NCBI RefSeq assembly: GCF_030936135.1
Contig: NC_082613.1
Location: 3,720,001-3,784,000 of the forward strand
DNA: 64,000 nt
Reading direction: 5' to 3'
From: Gavia stellata
Lineage: Eukaryota > Chordata > Aves > Gaviiformes > Gaviidae
Part shown: positions 1 to 11,710 of the stretch, in pieces
Layout: each line of letters begins with the position of its first letter
Position numbering within the stretch: the first letter of the stretch is position 1
Program-made: the position numbers and the translations under genes
The notes under the pieces: generated by a model
Told to the model about the DNA's origin: nothing
The model's database searches: none
The model's input: only the letters and a program-made list of their open reading frames with translations

Positions 1-1261
1 TGTTGATATTGCAAACTCAGAAATGTCTGTGTGGAAACACATTTGCAGCGTGCTATTAGATGGTGCACGAAAGCAAAGAGCTGTGTTTGCAAGGGAGAAA
101 TTAAAGCATTTGAAAATTAAAAGACATTTAAAACATGCCTTCTGAAAGGCATTCTCTTCTCTGGTAGAGAAGTTATGAGTAGAGAGACTGAGCTTCCCCA
201 AATCACAGACCCTTAAAGCCAGAGTCTGTGACTACCTTGAAGCACTTGTCCAACACTTCACTTTGCTTCCGCAGAAGGGAGCGCTGGCGGGGACCAGCCG
301 AGGCCTCTGCAAACCCCCGGGGGAGCTCCTCTGCTCGGGGCCAGGCTTGGCCAGGCTCACCCCTGCAAACCAGCCCCGGCCGGGGGCTCCTGCCCACAGC
401 TCCCTGCATCACTTCCTTTGCAAACCTGCTTTCATGTGCTCAGGAGCAAATCTGGAGTGGGGGGATCTGCAGCATGCCAAATTTCCCCAGGGCAAGCCCT
501 TCCCATGCTGGGAGCAGACACCCGTCCTGCCTGATGCCTGCACCGCTGGAGATGCTCTGCGTGTAAATTCAAAAGAAAGCTTACCCACACAGTGCCCTTA
601 GTACCTCCACGTGAAGATCCCACAAAGCATAAGGGGATGCTTTTCAAATTAACAGATGTCATCATGTCAAAACCCAAAGCCCTTGGGAGGAGGGAATCCT
701 GAGACCTGTGGGATGAGGGAGTCGCGGGCTGAGGCTGAGCGGAGTTTTTGGGGCACCGTGCACCTTGAAGGTGGCACACAGCACGGCTCGTGCACAGAGG
801 TGATTGCTCTGCACTTTGCATATTCCCTCTGTGCACTGGGCTGGGATTTTTTATTTCATCCATAATTCATATCCTGCTGCAGCGATTCTACGGCAGCAGC
901 GCAGGACCTCAGCACTCGTCATAACGAGAAGAGAGGGATGCTTGTCGTCGCCAAACAGCAAACTGTAGAGCTTGGGTCCAGCCAGCACCTCCCCTTTATC
1001 GCAGTTGCTCTGGAGGCAAAGATGCGAATAGACAGTGAAATAAGAGCTGCAGCCGGGTTCGGGAAGGCCGAGCTGCCGGTGCCTGTGCAGCCTGCCGAGG
1101 GGTGCAAGAAAAACCTCTGCCTCGCGGAGGGCCAGCCCGGCTCAGAGCTGTGTGTCCTGGCAGACCTTTGCTCTTGGGTCTCTGGCAGCCGAGGCTGAAG
1201 ACGGCTACTGCAAACCCCACATGAGCCCATGTTCAAACCCCTGTCTTGCCTCTGTTTGTAG
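1..1261. other. intergenic, no gene seen
   Basis: This stretch is mixed-composition single-copy-looking DNA. Short open frames exist on both strands and overlap each other, but none resembles a known family or shows a paired splice acceptor and donor. I see no RNA gene or repeat before the CR1 copy that follows. Confidence 0.5.
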
Positions 1262-1810
1262 CCTTATATACTGTGTTCAGTTTTGGGCCCCTCACTACAA
1301 GAAGGACATTGAGGTGCTGGAGTGTGTCCAGAGAAGGGCGACGGAGCTGGTGAGGGGTCTGGAGCACAAGTCTGATGAGGAGCGGCTGAGGGAGCTGGGG
1401 GTGTTCAGTCTGGAGAAGAGGAGGCTGAGGGGAGACCTCATCGCTCTCTACAACTGCCTGAAAGGGGGTTGTGGTGAGGTGGGTGTTGGTCTCTTCTCCC
1501 AAGTGATAGTGACAGGACAAGAGGAAATGGCCTCAAGTTGTGCCAGGGGAGGTTCAGACTGGATCTTAGGAAAAATTTCTTTACTGAGAGAGTGGTAACA
1601 CACTGGAAGAGGCTGCCCAGGGAGGTGGTGGAGTCACCATCCCTGGAGGTGTTCAAGGAGCGTGTGGACGTGGCATTGTGGGACATGGCTTGATGGGCAT
1701 GGTGCTGTGTGGTGTGGGTGTAGTTTGTGGGGGTTTTTTTTTGTAATGGTTGAACTTGATGATCTTAAAGGTCTTTTCCAACCTTAGTGATTCTGTGATT
1801 CTGTGATTCT
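1262..1810 (+). mobile_element. CR1 LINE, 5'-truncated 3' end
   Basis: This is the 3' terminal 550 bases of a chicken-repeat-1 non-LTR retrotransposon. The plus strand still encodes the C-terminal tail of the CR1 reverse-transcriptase protein: [15 protein letters not shown], then [18 protein letters not shown], then [20 protein letters not shown] frameshift near 1515 moves the remaining tail ([11 protein letters not shown]...) into another frame, ending at a TGA at 1691-1693. The 3' UTR carries the typical GGTTGAACTTGATGATCTTA and AGGTCTTTTCCAACCTTAG blocks and ends in tandem ATTCTGTG units at about 1790-1810. The copy lacks its 5' part, as almost all CR1 copies do, and cannot move by itself. 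Its good preservation suggests a fairly young insertion. The exact left edge is uncertain by about 20 bases. Confidence 0.95.
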
Positions 1811-4103
1811 GAGTGGCTGTGCACGGCAGCCAGCAGCACAGGGCTGCTTAGTCCTCCAACCCCAACCTGTGGTGCACATGCAAACGCCATCACTAGCCAA
1901 GCTCAGCGCTAGATGCCCGTGCACCCTTAGCTTTCGGGGCCAGGTTGCTTTTCTTTTTCACTTGGCTCCAGCAGTGCTGAAGGGTGAGAGGCTTTGCTGT
2001 CACTGCGGATGGGGAGGTCACCGTGCCGCTCCGGCCATATCACGTATATGAAACAGGCTGTGCTGACTCCCAGGGCTATAAAGCTTTCTCCTGTAACCCC
2101 GCTGCCTTTCCTCTCCATAACACACAGACCGAAAAACCCAGTTTGTCAGAAACTAAAGTGTTTTGTGAGATTAAAATGTAAATGTTGCACTCGGCTTTTC
2201 AGAGGGGGTTTGGTATTTTACTAGCGCCTCTGCGAGGAAATAGATTTTTGATAACTCTGCGGAACTGCTGCTGCCCAGCCACTGCTGCAAACAGCCAAAA
2301 CCTTAATAAATAAATCCTCTGTCAGCCAGCTCTGAAAACCAACTTGCTGGTGGTTTGGAGAAATATTGGGAATTTCAAAGCAGCCTTGCACAAGGAGACC
2401 TGTAATTACAGCAGCCTCTCCTACACTGCCTGGCTTTCCCAGGGTTTGAGAGGAGAGGGGGACTGCAGAATGTCCTGGTTGACACTGCTGGCAGTAAAAA
2501 CTACGTATTAACTTTTTACTACGTTTATTGACTTGAAAAATTGGGGAAAGGGCCATGTCAGGTGTCATGCTTTGCGCTAAGTGTCACCCATGAATACCAG
2601 AATGGGACATTGAACAAATAATTCACATTAAATTCCTGCCTGGCTTGGCTCCTGTTTGCAGCCTCATCTCTGTAGGACACCTTCAAAAAGGTCTGGCTGA
2701 ACCCAAAGCTAGGTCCCTCCCAAGGCACTGCTTTTTCTTATCTTCCCATGATGGAACCAGGTCTCTTTTCCTCTGGACTCTGCAACTCTGCAGAAACTTG
2801 CACCGCACTCAGCATTCGCCACCATGCAGGGCTTTGGCTACGTGCTAACAAATACGTGGCACCGTGGTCTAAGAATTATCCAAGCACCTTGTTGACCCAG
2901 ACTGCTGTAAACGCTGATGGACTTAAAGAAAAAAATAATCAGGAGGAGTTTGCTGACTCTCTGCTGATGACCAAAGCTCTCAGCCACCCACCAGTGTGGT
3001 CAGAAGTGAGTTGCCGGGATTTTGGCATCCCCAGTTAGCAGACATTTAAATGGTTGAACCTTGGTATAAGAAGCTCTTGGCTCCCAGCTCTCAGTTGGAA
3101 ACCGTGACCAACATAAATATTCACAGCTTTATTACCAAAAAGCATCATAAGTTTAAATTAACCTTTCTTGCATAATACGTGTAATAACCGTAATATGATG
3201 GCTGCACAACTTGACCAGCAGCGCTTGAAAATGATCAGTAAGTCAAGAATCACTCATAGGATAAATCTGGAAAATAACTTCAAACAATTGAGATATATAT
3301 GAAAATGAACAGACCACACATTAATAGAGCTTGAGCCTGATCTGTAAACTTAGCTACTCACTTTTTATCCCTTAAGTAAACTGGGAAGAGTAATGTATTT
3401 ATAGCCTCTTGACGTCAGTAGCCTTGCTGAAATATTGTATGTAATAAATATTCTGCCATCTCCGAAAGCCTATAGGACAAAGCAGCACGAAGGTACTGCA
3501 AAAGCAAACTCTACGTGGCTAACGAGTCCCGGTGAGCTGCCAGCCAGCTGAAAACATCGCAAATGAGAGAAAGCAGTGACTTACTGTTAACGTAGGATAG
3601 AGCTTTATTGACACAACCACAATGCAAGGTCACTGGATAAGGTCTTTCAGCCTTTCAGCTTTGCATGGCACCTTTAAACATCCCTTCCCATCATCACCTT
3701 GGAGTTTGGTCAGCTTTATCCCAACATTTGTTGTTTGTCAATTATTTTCTCCACTGTTTTTTTCCGCTTTCTGATGTAAAGATCATAAGATCGTGGCCCT
3801 TTTTCCCTGACCCATGCTGCCAGCATTGCTTTTTATGGAATTGCAAATTACACAGTGCATCCGCATTAAAACAAAATGTGTTCATCACCATTTTTAAATA
3901 AGGATGTCATTTGTAAATGCTTTATTCATAATTAATGGAATTATTACTGGGTGCAGCCACATTCTTCATCCATGTACTGTAAGATATGTTGCAAAGTGCA
4001 TTAGTAAAAAGCTTTATAGATGAGGATATGACAACCCGACTGTGAAGCACGTTACGTGATGTACTGTAGCTATCATTGTAACAATCTTTATGCAAGATTT
4101 TAA

Positions 4104-4134
4104 GCTATCAGTCAGCCAGGGGCTGATTGATAGT
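4104..4134. repeat. inverted repeat, 12-bp arms, 5-nt spacer
   Basis: CTATCAGTCAGC at 4105-4116 pairs with GCTGATTGATAG at 4122-4133 across the spacer CAGGG. There is one G-T pair in the stem, and a further G-T pair can be added outside. The right arm contains TGATTGAT, the consensus of PBX-HOX heterodimers, and the left arm contains a one-base variant of it. The unit could therefore be a paired transcription-factor site rather than an RNA hairpin. The structure is seen directly; the function is not known. Confidence 0.7.
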
Positions 4135-7100
4135 GTAAACGTTAATAATTAATAATAGGATAATGTTGATAACTAATTAATAGTAAATGATGAGTATGGA
4201 TTTTTTTAGTTAGTATTATGCTAATATGCATTATTCACTGATTCATAAAATCACGTTAGAGATGAGAAAGTCTCTCTAGCTTTCTCCGTGTGTATCACTG
4301 ATGAGTCAATGCTGCTCTTTCCTAGCATTTCCGAAGCAGCTCTTTTCATCTGGCCTCCTGCATGAAACCTAGGGGCTAAGATGTATATGTTGAAACAAAT
4401 ACAGAGCTCTCAATATGTGCTTACCGGAGTGATGTGTAAAGCCATGGCCTTTGGGACCAAGTACAACAAACCTGCCTGCTCTAGGCTTGGGAGACCCATG
4501 ATCTGAGGCACCCTCCACTGCATTTACAAGGAAATAGTTTAAAATGAAGGAATTCCCACTGCAGATTTCTTTCACTTATGCGTGACATCCTCCAGCAATT
4601 TAAAACCATCAGGCGCGCTTACCTTTTACAGTGGGTGCGGGAGGGTCCTTGGGCTGATGAGCAACCGGTAACGCAGGTGGGGTGTAAAGATGGAGAGAGA
4701 GGAAGTTCAGTGGAGAGCTGTAAGGTGGCTCAACAGTGGCGGCATTTTTTTTTTTATATATGCTAGACAGGATGAAAACGGGCATTACGTCATGCCGGGT
4801 GAAGTGAATGTCTGTTTGCCGCCGGGCACAGACTACTCAGAGGACGTGAAATGCCAATAGCAGCCTCAAAAATGAGGTTTTAGAAATGGATACCGTGTAG
4901 TGGCCCCTGGGATGTGCTGGATTCAAACGTTCCCAGCGGGGAAATCTCCCCTTCTCCACCCCAGCAGCGGCTGTCTCCATCGCCCGTCTCACAGCTGCCC
5001 TCACAGGACCAGCTGTATAATTTTGCCTTCTCCAGTTTCAAAGACTAAGATGCAGGAGAGCTCCTTCCTGGTATTCAGCTGGTTTGTAGATAACCTAAGC
5101 CAAAGACATCTAATATACCAAGCTCACTGGCATTTTCCTGTCGGCGCAGTCTCCGACGAGGAGGGCTGCACTCCACATACCCCCTGTAATGACATTTTGA
5201 TTCCTTAAACCATGCTAATATCCACCCAGCTTTCTGGCAATGCATGAAGACAGCTTATTGACTAGTGCAAGAGTGATGTTTACGAGGAGCTAGAAAGTGC
5301 TAGTTAGTGCTGGAGTTCTCTTGTTAAGGAAATTAATATCAGGAGCTTTTTCTTAGAGAGACGAGAGTCCTCGGAGCTGATCCACAGATTACCTTTCTCA
5401 TCCCTCCTCCCTTCCCCGCCTCTCAGTTTTTGTGTTTGGCTTTTCAACGTTTCTATTTCAGATAAATCCGCAAGCACATTTTCGGGTGGATGTCACCAGG
5501 ATCCACTTCCTCCCGGCCCACAGACAGTCTGTCTCGTATCTCACTTACATTAGTATCAATTATTTACAGCAAGAATGCTAAATCATGAAAATGAAGTTGC
5601 AGCAAAGCTCTGCCTTGGCTAAGTACCCCACACTGGTTGCAGCTTCCCGAGCCCCTGTGCTATTTGTACTCGGCCTTGCAGAGCAACGGCCATGAGGTTA
5701 TTCCACCTTTCGCAGCCGCAGGTAAGAGCAGTGGCCAAGCACTCACAGCCCATGTTCGTCATGGAGGTAAAAATCACATATGGAGTGCAACGGGCAACAC
5801 GTCTATAGGGAAAGCTTTTTGACGGTGGCTAGGTTTTGGAGCAGCACAGCTACTTCATGTGCTTGCCAGAAGGTTTCCTTTGCTTCTTTTTTTTTCCCCT
5901 TTCCACAGAGGCTTCCTACACTGAAAAGTGATGTTGGGAGGAAGGAGACCATCTGCGTGTCCGTGCAGCTGCAGGTGATGGAGCTGGCACCCCGAAGCCG
6001 GGTGCAGCCAGCCTGCCTGGGGGCTCGCCACCACTTTGCTGCACCGCACCAGTATTGTTGCCATTTCCCTCCTCCTCCTTCCCGTGGGTGTAATCTCTTT
6101 TCTGGGAGACCGTAATTTGGGGAGAAGAAGCTCCTTCCCAGCTTGTGAGAGCCAGTGCCGTGAGGTTTGAACGGAGCTCTTGTACTGGCACGCAATCACC
6201 GATGAGCTCCTTAAATGACCGAGTGCATAAGGGATTTTTTTTTGATGAATAGTATTTAAACATGAATAATTAAAATCTCAGTTAAATGGGGATGTTATAC
6301 AGCTTAGGACAGTATAAATACAAGTGTCTGGGCTCTGTTCATATCTTTACTCTTTGGATCCAGAACAGCAGAAGTACTTTACCTCCGTTGGTAAGTGCAC
6401 CACTAAGTGAGGTGACGCTTACACCCTTGACCTTGGAACAGTGCCTACATTTAAATTTCCAGTAATTCTCAATATTTTTCAGATAAATCCCTGCTTGCAC
6501 CAAAGAAGCTGTCCTTTCGCCGTTTTGGTTTGCCTGCTTACCCAGCACATTCCCACTCTGCTCGTTACAACTCCGGAAAGTGAAAAGAAGTCCCGAGAAA
6601 ATAAAAAGAACAAATAAACCTTTTGAAACCTGGTTGTAGAGACTATTCAGAAAGCCAGGAGACCCCCTGAGTGCAGATGCTCAGCAAGCTGGTCTTGACC
6701 CGCCGTGGGCTAGCAGGAGGTTTACCCGAAAAGACCTGAGCTAGCCTTGAGGTTGCAAAGCTCCAAGTCTACAACACAGCTCCTTGAAGGAAGCCTCCAA
6801 CCGCCAGTGGCCAATGCAGCCCTGGAGGGGTGATTTTGGGCACCTTTGAGCCTCCCTGGCAGCGTGCAGTGGCTGTGGTCCATGCCGTGGTCACGGTGAG
6901 GAGCTAAAGGGCAGGGCTTGCCTTGGCTGGAGGTTTCCGGCGCTCAGCAGATGCTGCTGGAGATGGAAACCTTCAGCCAAGGCAAGTCCTGCCCCCAGCC
7001 CCTTAGCTGGTGCTTTGCTGTCGCCCACACGTGTGATTTTGGGCAGACACAGGAGTCACTCGCGGAGGAGAGGTATGCAAGGAAGGACGGAGAAAAGGAA

Positions 7101-7689
7101 GGGTGTTTTAATTTTAACCTGCTGTGAGTCACTTCATTAGCCCTGACCCTGTTTGACCCTTTTACTGTTATATCAGCCTAACTGTTTATTTTCCTCATAA
7201 AACTAAAACTAGATCGATTGCCTTTGTCTCAAAGCCCTTTATGTGTCTTGGCGCCCAGGAACAGCCGTGCCGTTAGCAGCAGGCCTAATGCAGATTGCAT
7301 CTTTGGGAAACAGGGACAGTTTGAAGCAGACACCAAGCCGACCTCCCCCTCGTCCTCCTGTTTCCTGCTTAAGCTTCATCTATTGCATTTAAAAGAGAAA
7401 CTATACCCATTTATTTTAAAAATAAATGTACCATGCTGTCTATACATTTGTGCACGGCATGTCTCTGTTGTACATGCATCTATACAATCAATAACCGTGT
7501 CTTGCTGGGGATTTAAATATTAGTCTTCAAAATCCAGGTCTAGAGCGCCAGGTTTATTTATATGAAAATATACCCCTTCTTGCTTAAGGAAGGATATTAA
7601 TTATAGATGCAAACCCATAAATCTTCTGGCTTTAGGTGAGATATTTGCTGGATTATAAATATGAATTGGAGATGAGGGTCCTGCTCTTC

Positions 7690-7713
7690 CTATTATTACT
7701 ATTATTATTACTT
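7690..7713. repeat. (TTA)n microsatellite, short
   Basis: An imperfect run of ATT/TTA units sits in an AT-rich stretch. It is too short to suggest more than ordinary simple-sequence DNA. Confidence 0.8.
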
Positions 7714-10700
7714 ACTGGTTATTATTTTCTATACGATCAGTATCTTCAGGTGTGTCAAACATTACTGGGGAATGGGGAGCTAAGCCTTCGAAGGGTGCAC
7801 ACAAGCTGAATTCATTAAAAGATTTTCTATCCCAGCCTTGCTCTCTGCTGCATTTCACAGTCCGGTGAGTCATTAAACACCCTGTTCAGGTCTCTTCCCC
7901 TCCTCTCCATCCTGCTTTTGGTACCTCGTTTCATTGTACTGCTTTTACCAGATCGTATCAAGCTCCCTAATGTTTATTAACGATGTCCTGTGCATCCTAC
8001 TGACAATGTGCTATTGTTTCTGAGGTTCTGCTTCAACACCAGTCTTGGAAAGCAGCCAAACCAGGAGCCACCGGGGACCCCAATATCACCCAGGGCTTTG
8101 TCGCAGGTGACAATTTTCTTCTCCGCCATTTATTATGGCAGAACTGGGAACATCAGTAATAAGCCACAAGGGCTTGATCGTCCAAGGAGCTGAGCGCCCA
8201 GAATACCAAATGGAGGATTTGCTTCAGGCAGGATGTGACAACTTTGATGTGACAACTGTGGACAATCCTGATCCTGCTCAGCACCTCCCAGGACAGGGCT
8301 GGTGAAGCCTCACCATACATCGCCCCAGAGCCGAAGAACTGAACGTCGCTGGTGAACTCAGTACAAACCCAGACAGGAGTACATTGCAGTGGATCTCCCA
8401 GACTTTACCAAGTGCTCCAGAGCCAGGAATGCCAATTAACAAGAGTTAAATTGAAGACTTCATTGAGGGCCTCAGGGCTTGCTGCATTTGCCGCTGTTTC
8501 CCTGCTGATTGCTGCTGCACCACCCATGCCGGCTGTTCTGTGGCCGTCAAGGACCAAACGAAGCCAGGTGCCAAATGCAAAGGGCTGGATGCTCACAAGC
8601 ATTAGTAGCAGCACAGGGCATGGAGCTGGGCTGGTGGGCACCAGGAGGGATGCCTACGGGCATCTCTGGCAGATGCAGCAATGCAGCAGGTTGCTGACCA
8701 CAGGAAAGCACGTAATGGGATCTCAGACTCACTTCATATAACACCCTACCCTGAAATTAATAGGACCTTGTATGCCAGGACTGTAAAGACAGGGCACTGT
8801 GTAAGGTCTGCTTTTTTGAATTAGACTCCTGCGCTTAAATAAATTAAGTGAGCTGTCAGTATATTAAATGATTTAATGCCTTCTTTGGTTTTGCAGTGGA
8901 ATCCTAATGAAAACACTCTTCAATATAAAATGCTGGATAAATTAAATGGTGAAGTGTTTTAATAAACAGTCTGTTGTTAAGGTGAACCACATTAAAGTAG
9001 TGTTTATCTCCATGGTAATGATGTTGCCCTGGCTTTAAAACAGTTTCTGCTGGTTCAGGCTTTTTCTGACAAAACGTAAGCATTGTGTTTAAGTTGGTCA
9101 GTTCAAAAGCATCTGCACGGTTCCTGGCCAAAACCTGAAATCAATGGAAATCTTGTTGGCTGGCTAACACGGAGCTGCATTAAATGGCATTCGGAGCAGA
9201 GGGCTCTTGCAGACTGAATTGGAGCTGCTGAAGAAGTTGCTGCCTGATGCCCTCTGCCCTGAGCAGGAGCTGCAGAAGCGTGCACGGGGCTAACTACTGC
9301 GGTCGGCAGCACCCTAGTGGGGAGTGCCTTCTCCCCACTAATTAATAATCTGGATTATCAGCTGTGGCTCTCAGGTGCTGGTCACAGCAGCAGAGAGGTG
9401 GCAGGCAGTGGGGACAGCAGTGATGGCTTGAATCACGCCAGAGCTAAATCCAGCACAGCCCAGGAGCCGGAGCCCTTGGTGGTGCTCAGCATGGGCAGCT
9501 AGCTCCGTGGTGTGGGCAGCAGGGAGGAGACAAGGTCCCAGCCTCCCAGGTTCAGGGATGAGGCCCTAAACTTACAGCCAGATAGATTTTGCTATTAAAG
9601 AACCACAGTGAAATCACGAATAGGCTGTGGAGGGGCTTAAAAGTCTTTCTTTCCTGATGTCATTACAAGTTAAGATAACAAATTATATCTCTTTTATATC
9701 CTTTATGTAAGGTAAAGACCTGCTTTTAAAGGTAAAGATCTTACGAGAAGATAAAGTTCCTGATATATAAATCAATTATGAAACAATTTTAATTGTCCTG
9801 CTTTTAGATACCAGTTCTTATCTAACCACCTCCACCCATCACAGCATTTCTTTGGAAGGAAATTTTTTTCCTGACACTGTTTTCAGACCTTGAAAAGCCC
9901 AAAATAATGTCCCAGTACCCAAATAAAGAATAAAAATAAAGTAATTTACAAAAAAAATAAAAGGATAGCGGTTTGGTCCCCAGGGCATCTGGATGCACAG
10001 TGAGATGCCAGCTGGGGCTCGCAGACCAGTCCCAAGAGAAGTCAATGTGTGGCTCCTGGAGGTGCCGAGTGAGGGCTCTGCACCCAGGGCTCCTGCTGAA
10101 GACTTTCCACGAAAGGAGAAATTTCAGCAGCTCCCAAACCAGAGAACCGAGGCGTGGAGGAGCTGCTGCAGAAAGCCCCGCTATGTGAGATAGTGGCGCT
10201 CTCATTCTGCATTTTCCTGGGCTCAGATGAGCGTGTTATCAAGCTATGCATTTTTACTCACAGTTTTAGCAGCTTTTAAGGAATACAGATGTGTCACGTC
10301 TCTGAAAAGTCTATCAACCTAAAGCAGCAGACAGGGATCAGCAGGAGCTAACTGGACCACTGGAACGCAGGTCCTTCATACTTGCTTTGAGATGCTCTCT
10401 TTGGCACTGCATTTCGGGGGGTTTTATATCAGAGGGGTGTAGATTTGGTTTGTTTTATTTGGTTTTATAGTACTTTTCCAGCCTTCCCACTGGCAGAGAT
10501 GAAGTACTAATAACACTGAGGTGTCTGCGTGAGTGTACACCAAGGCCAGACCAGTAACTCTGAGAAAAGGGAGTTGTCCCACTCAGTGCCCAGGGATGAT
10601 GACTTAAATACTCATTATTAGGAACATTATAAAACCAAAGAAGGACCACCCCATCCATGCAGTGTAGGTTCACAGTGATCGTTGGTGGATCCAGGATATG

Positions 10701-10796
10701 GCTTAAAACAACAAAAAAAACCCAGCATGATTTAGAAATGGCCAGTGATGATGAAACCGTCTGTTGGGAAGTTGTTCTGATGTTACTTCTCCCACT

Positions 10797-11710
10797 TTAA
10801 AAAGCACACCCTTCCCAATCTGAATTTAACAGTGTCAGCTTCCAGTCACCAGCTCTTTTTATAGCTCTGTCTATTAGATTGAAGAGCTCTCCCTTTCTGC
10901 ATTTCTGTACCCTGTCTGAATACATCTGGATTGTCATTAAGCCATCCCTTAACCTTCTCTTTGTTAAGCTAAGCGTATTGGGGTCCTTGAATCTGTCACT
11001 ATAAGGCATGTTCTGCAACGCTTCAGTCATTCTCTTGTGCCCTCTCCCATTCATCACCATCCTTCTTGAGTCGCAGACACCAGAAATAGCGGCAGTGTCC
11101 CACTAGATGTTACACCGGAGATATTTCACTCTGCTATTTTTTCAAGTTTCCAGCATTGTATAATAAGGTCCCTCCTCCCCCCAGTGAAATCCTGGTTCCT
11201 AGAAGTGTGGCTCTGTGTGTGCCCACGTTAAACCGGCTGGTCTTTGCTTATATCTGGTTCATGAAAGACACAGGTCTGAGGAAGACACCGATCCACATAC
11301 ACATGGTCCTACTCCCAGTTTCATCAGCAAACTTTGATTGTAATGAGTTTTGATATTCTACCATTTGCTAAAAATGATGAACTGAAACACAGCCACTTGG
11401 GATGATTCTCTGATATGTTTAAACATATCAGCGGGGTTTTCATCCGTTTAGCACGTGCCGTGTTGATTTCACATTGTTTTAGCTTCCTAATAAATGAGAC
11501 AACATTAAGTCAAATGCCTCGCAGAAGTCAAACATAACAGTGTTGATGAAATGTACTAAATCAATCAAATCTATAATCACATTCTTGAAAAATTATATCA
11601 ATTTCATTTAATAAGATCTATTTTCCATTAACTCATGTTGATTGTAATTAATTATTCTCCTTAAATTGTTATTAATCAAGTCCCTTATCAGCTCTTCCAT
11701 TATTTTTCAC
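10797..11710 (-). mobile_element. old CR1-type LINE, decayed reverse transcriptase
   Basis: Read on the minus strand, several blocks of a CR1-clade reverse transcriptase appear in the right order. At about 11610-11707 there is MEELIRDLINNNL followed by NYNQHELMENRSY, matching the conserved palm region before the catalytic core. At about 11456-11525 there is FDFCEAFDLMLSHLLG, equivalent to the LDFSKAFDTVSHNIL block. At 11312-11335 SKFADETG stands where the catalytic FADD box should be, so the second aspartate is lost. At 10797-11060 there is NMPYSDRFK...TLSLTKRRLRDGLM, equivalent to the C-terminal LPYEERL...[12 protein letters not shown] tail. Stops and frameshifts separate the blocks, so the copy is dead and much older than the element at 1262. 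An L2-like clade is a less likely alternative. Confidence 0.8.
11410..11431. repeat. perfect 22-bp palindrome
   Basis: CTGATATGTTT is followed immediately by its exact reverse complement AAACATATCAG, with no spacer. It lies inside the decayed LINE between its core RT block and its FADD-like box. It may be chance within an old repeat or a dimer-type protein-binding site. Confidence 0.9.

Larger units (their letters stand above)
1811..10796. other. intergenic, AT-rich in part, no gene seen
   Basis: No coding region can be supported here. The stretch alternates GC-richer segments (5.9-6.1, 6.7-7.1, 8.3-8.7 kb) with AT-rich ones (3.1-4.3, 7.4-7.8, 9.6-9.95 kb). It contains a compact inverted repeat at 4104-4134, a short TTA-type microsatellite at 7690-7713 and a two-copy direct repeat of GATGTGACAACT (8232-8243 and 8246-8257). 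The AT-rich block at 4.07-4.26 kb is dense in TAATTA-type homeodomain sites. Such texture is common in conserved noncoding elements, but conservation cannot be judged from one sequence. Confidence 0.5.

Noticed and set aside
1152..1598. 148-codon plus-strand frame
   Set aside because: Its second half is the CR1 reverse-transcriptase tail. It is part of a dead LINE fragment, not a host gene.
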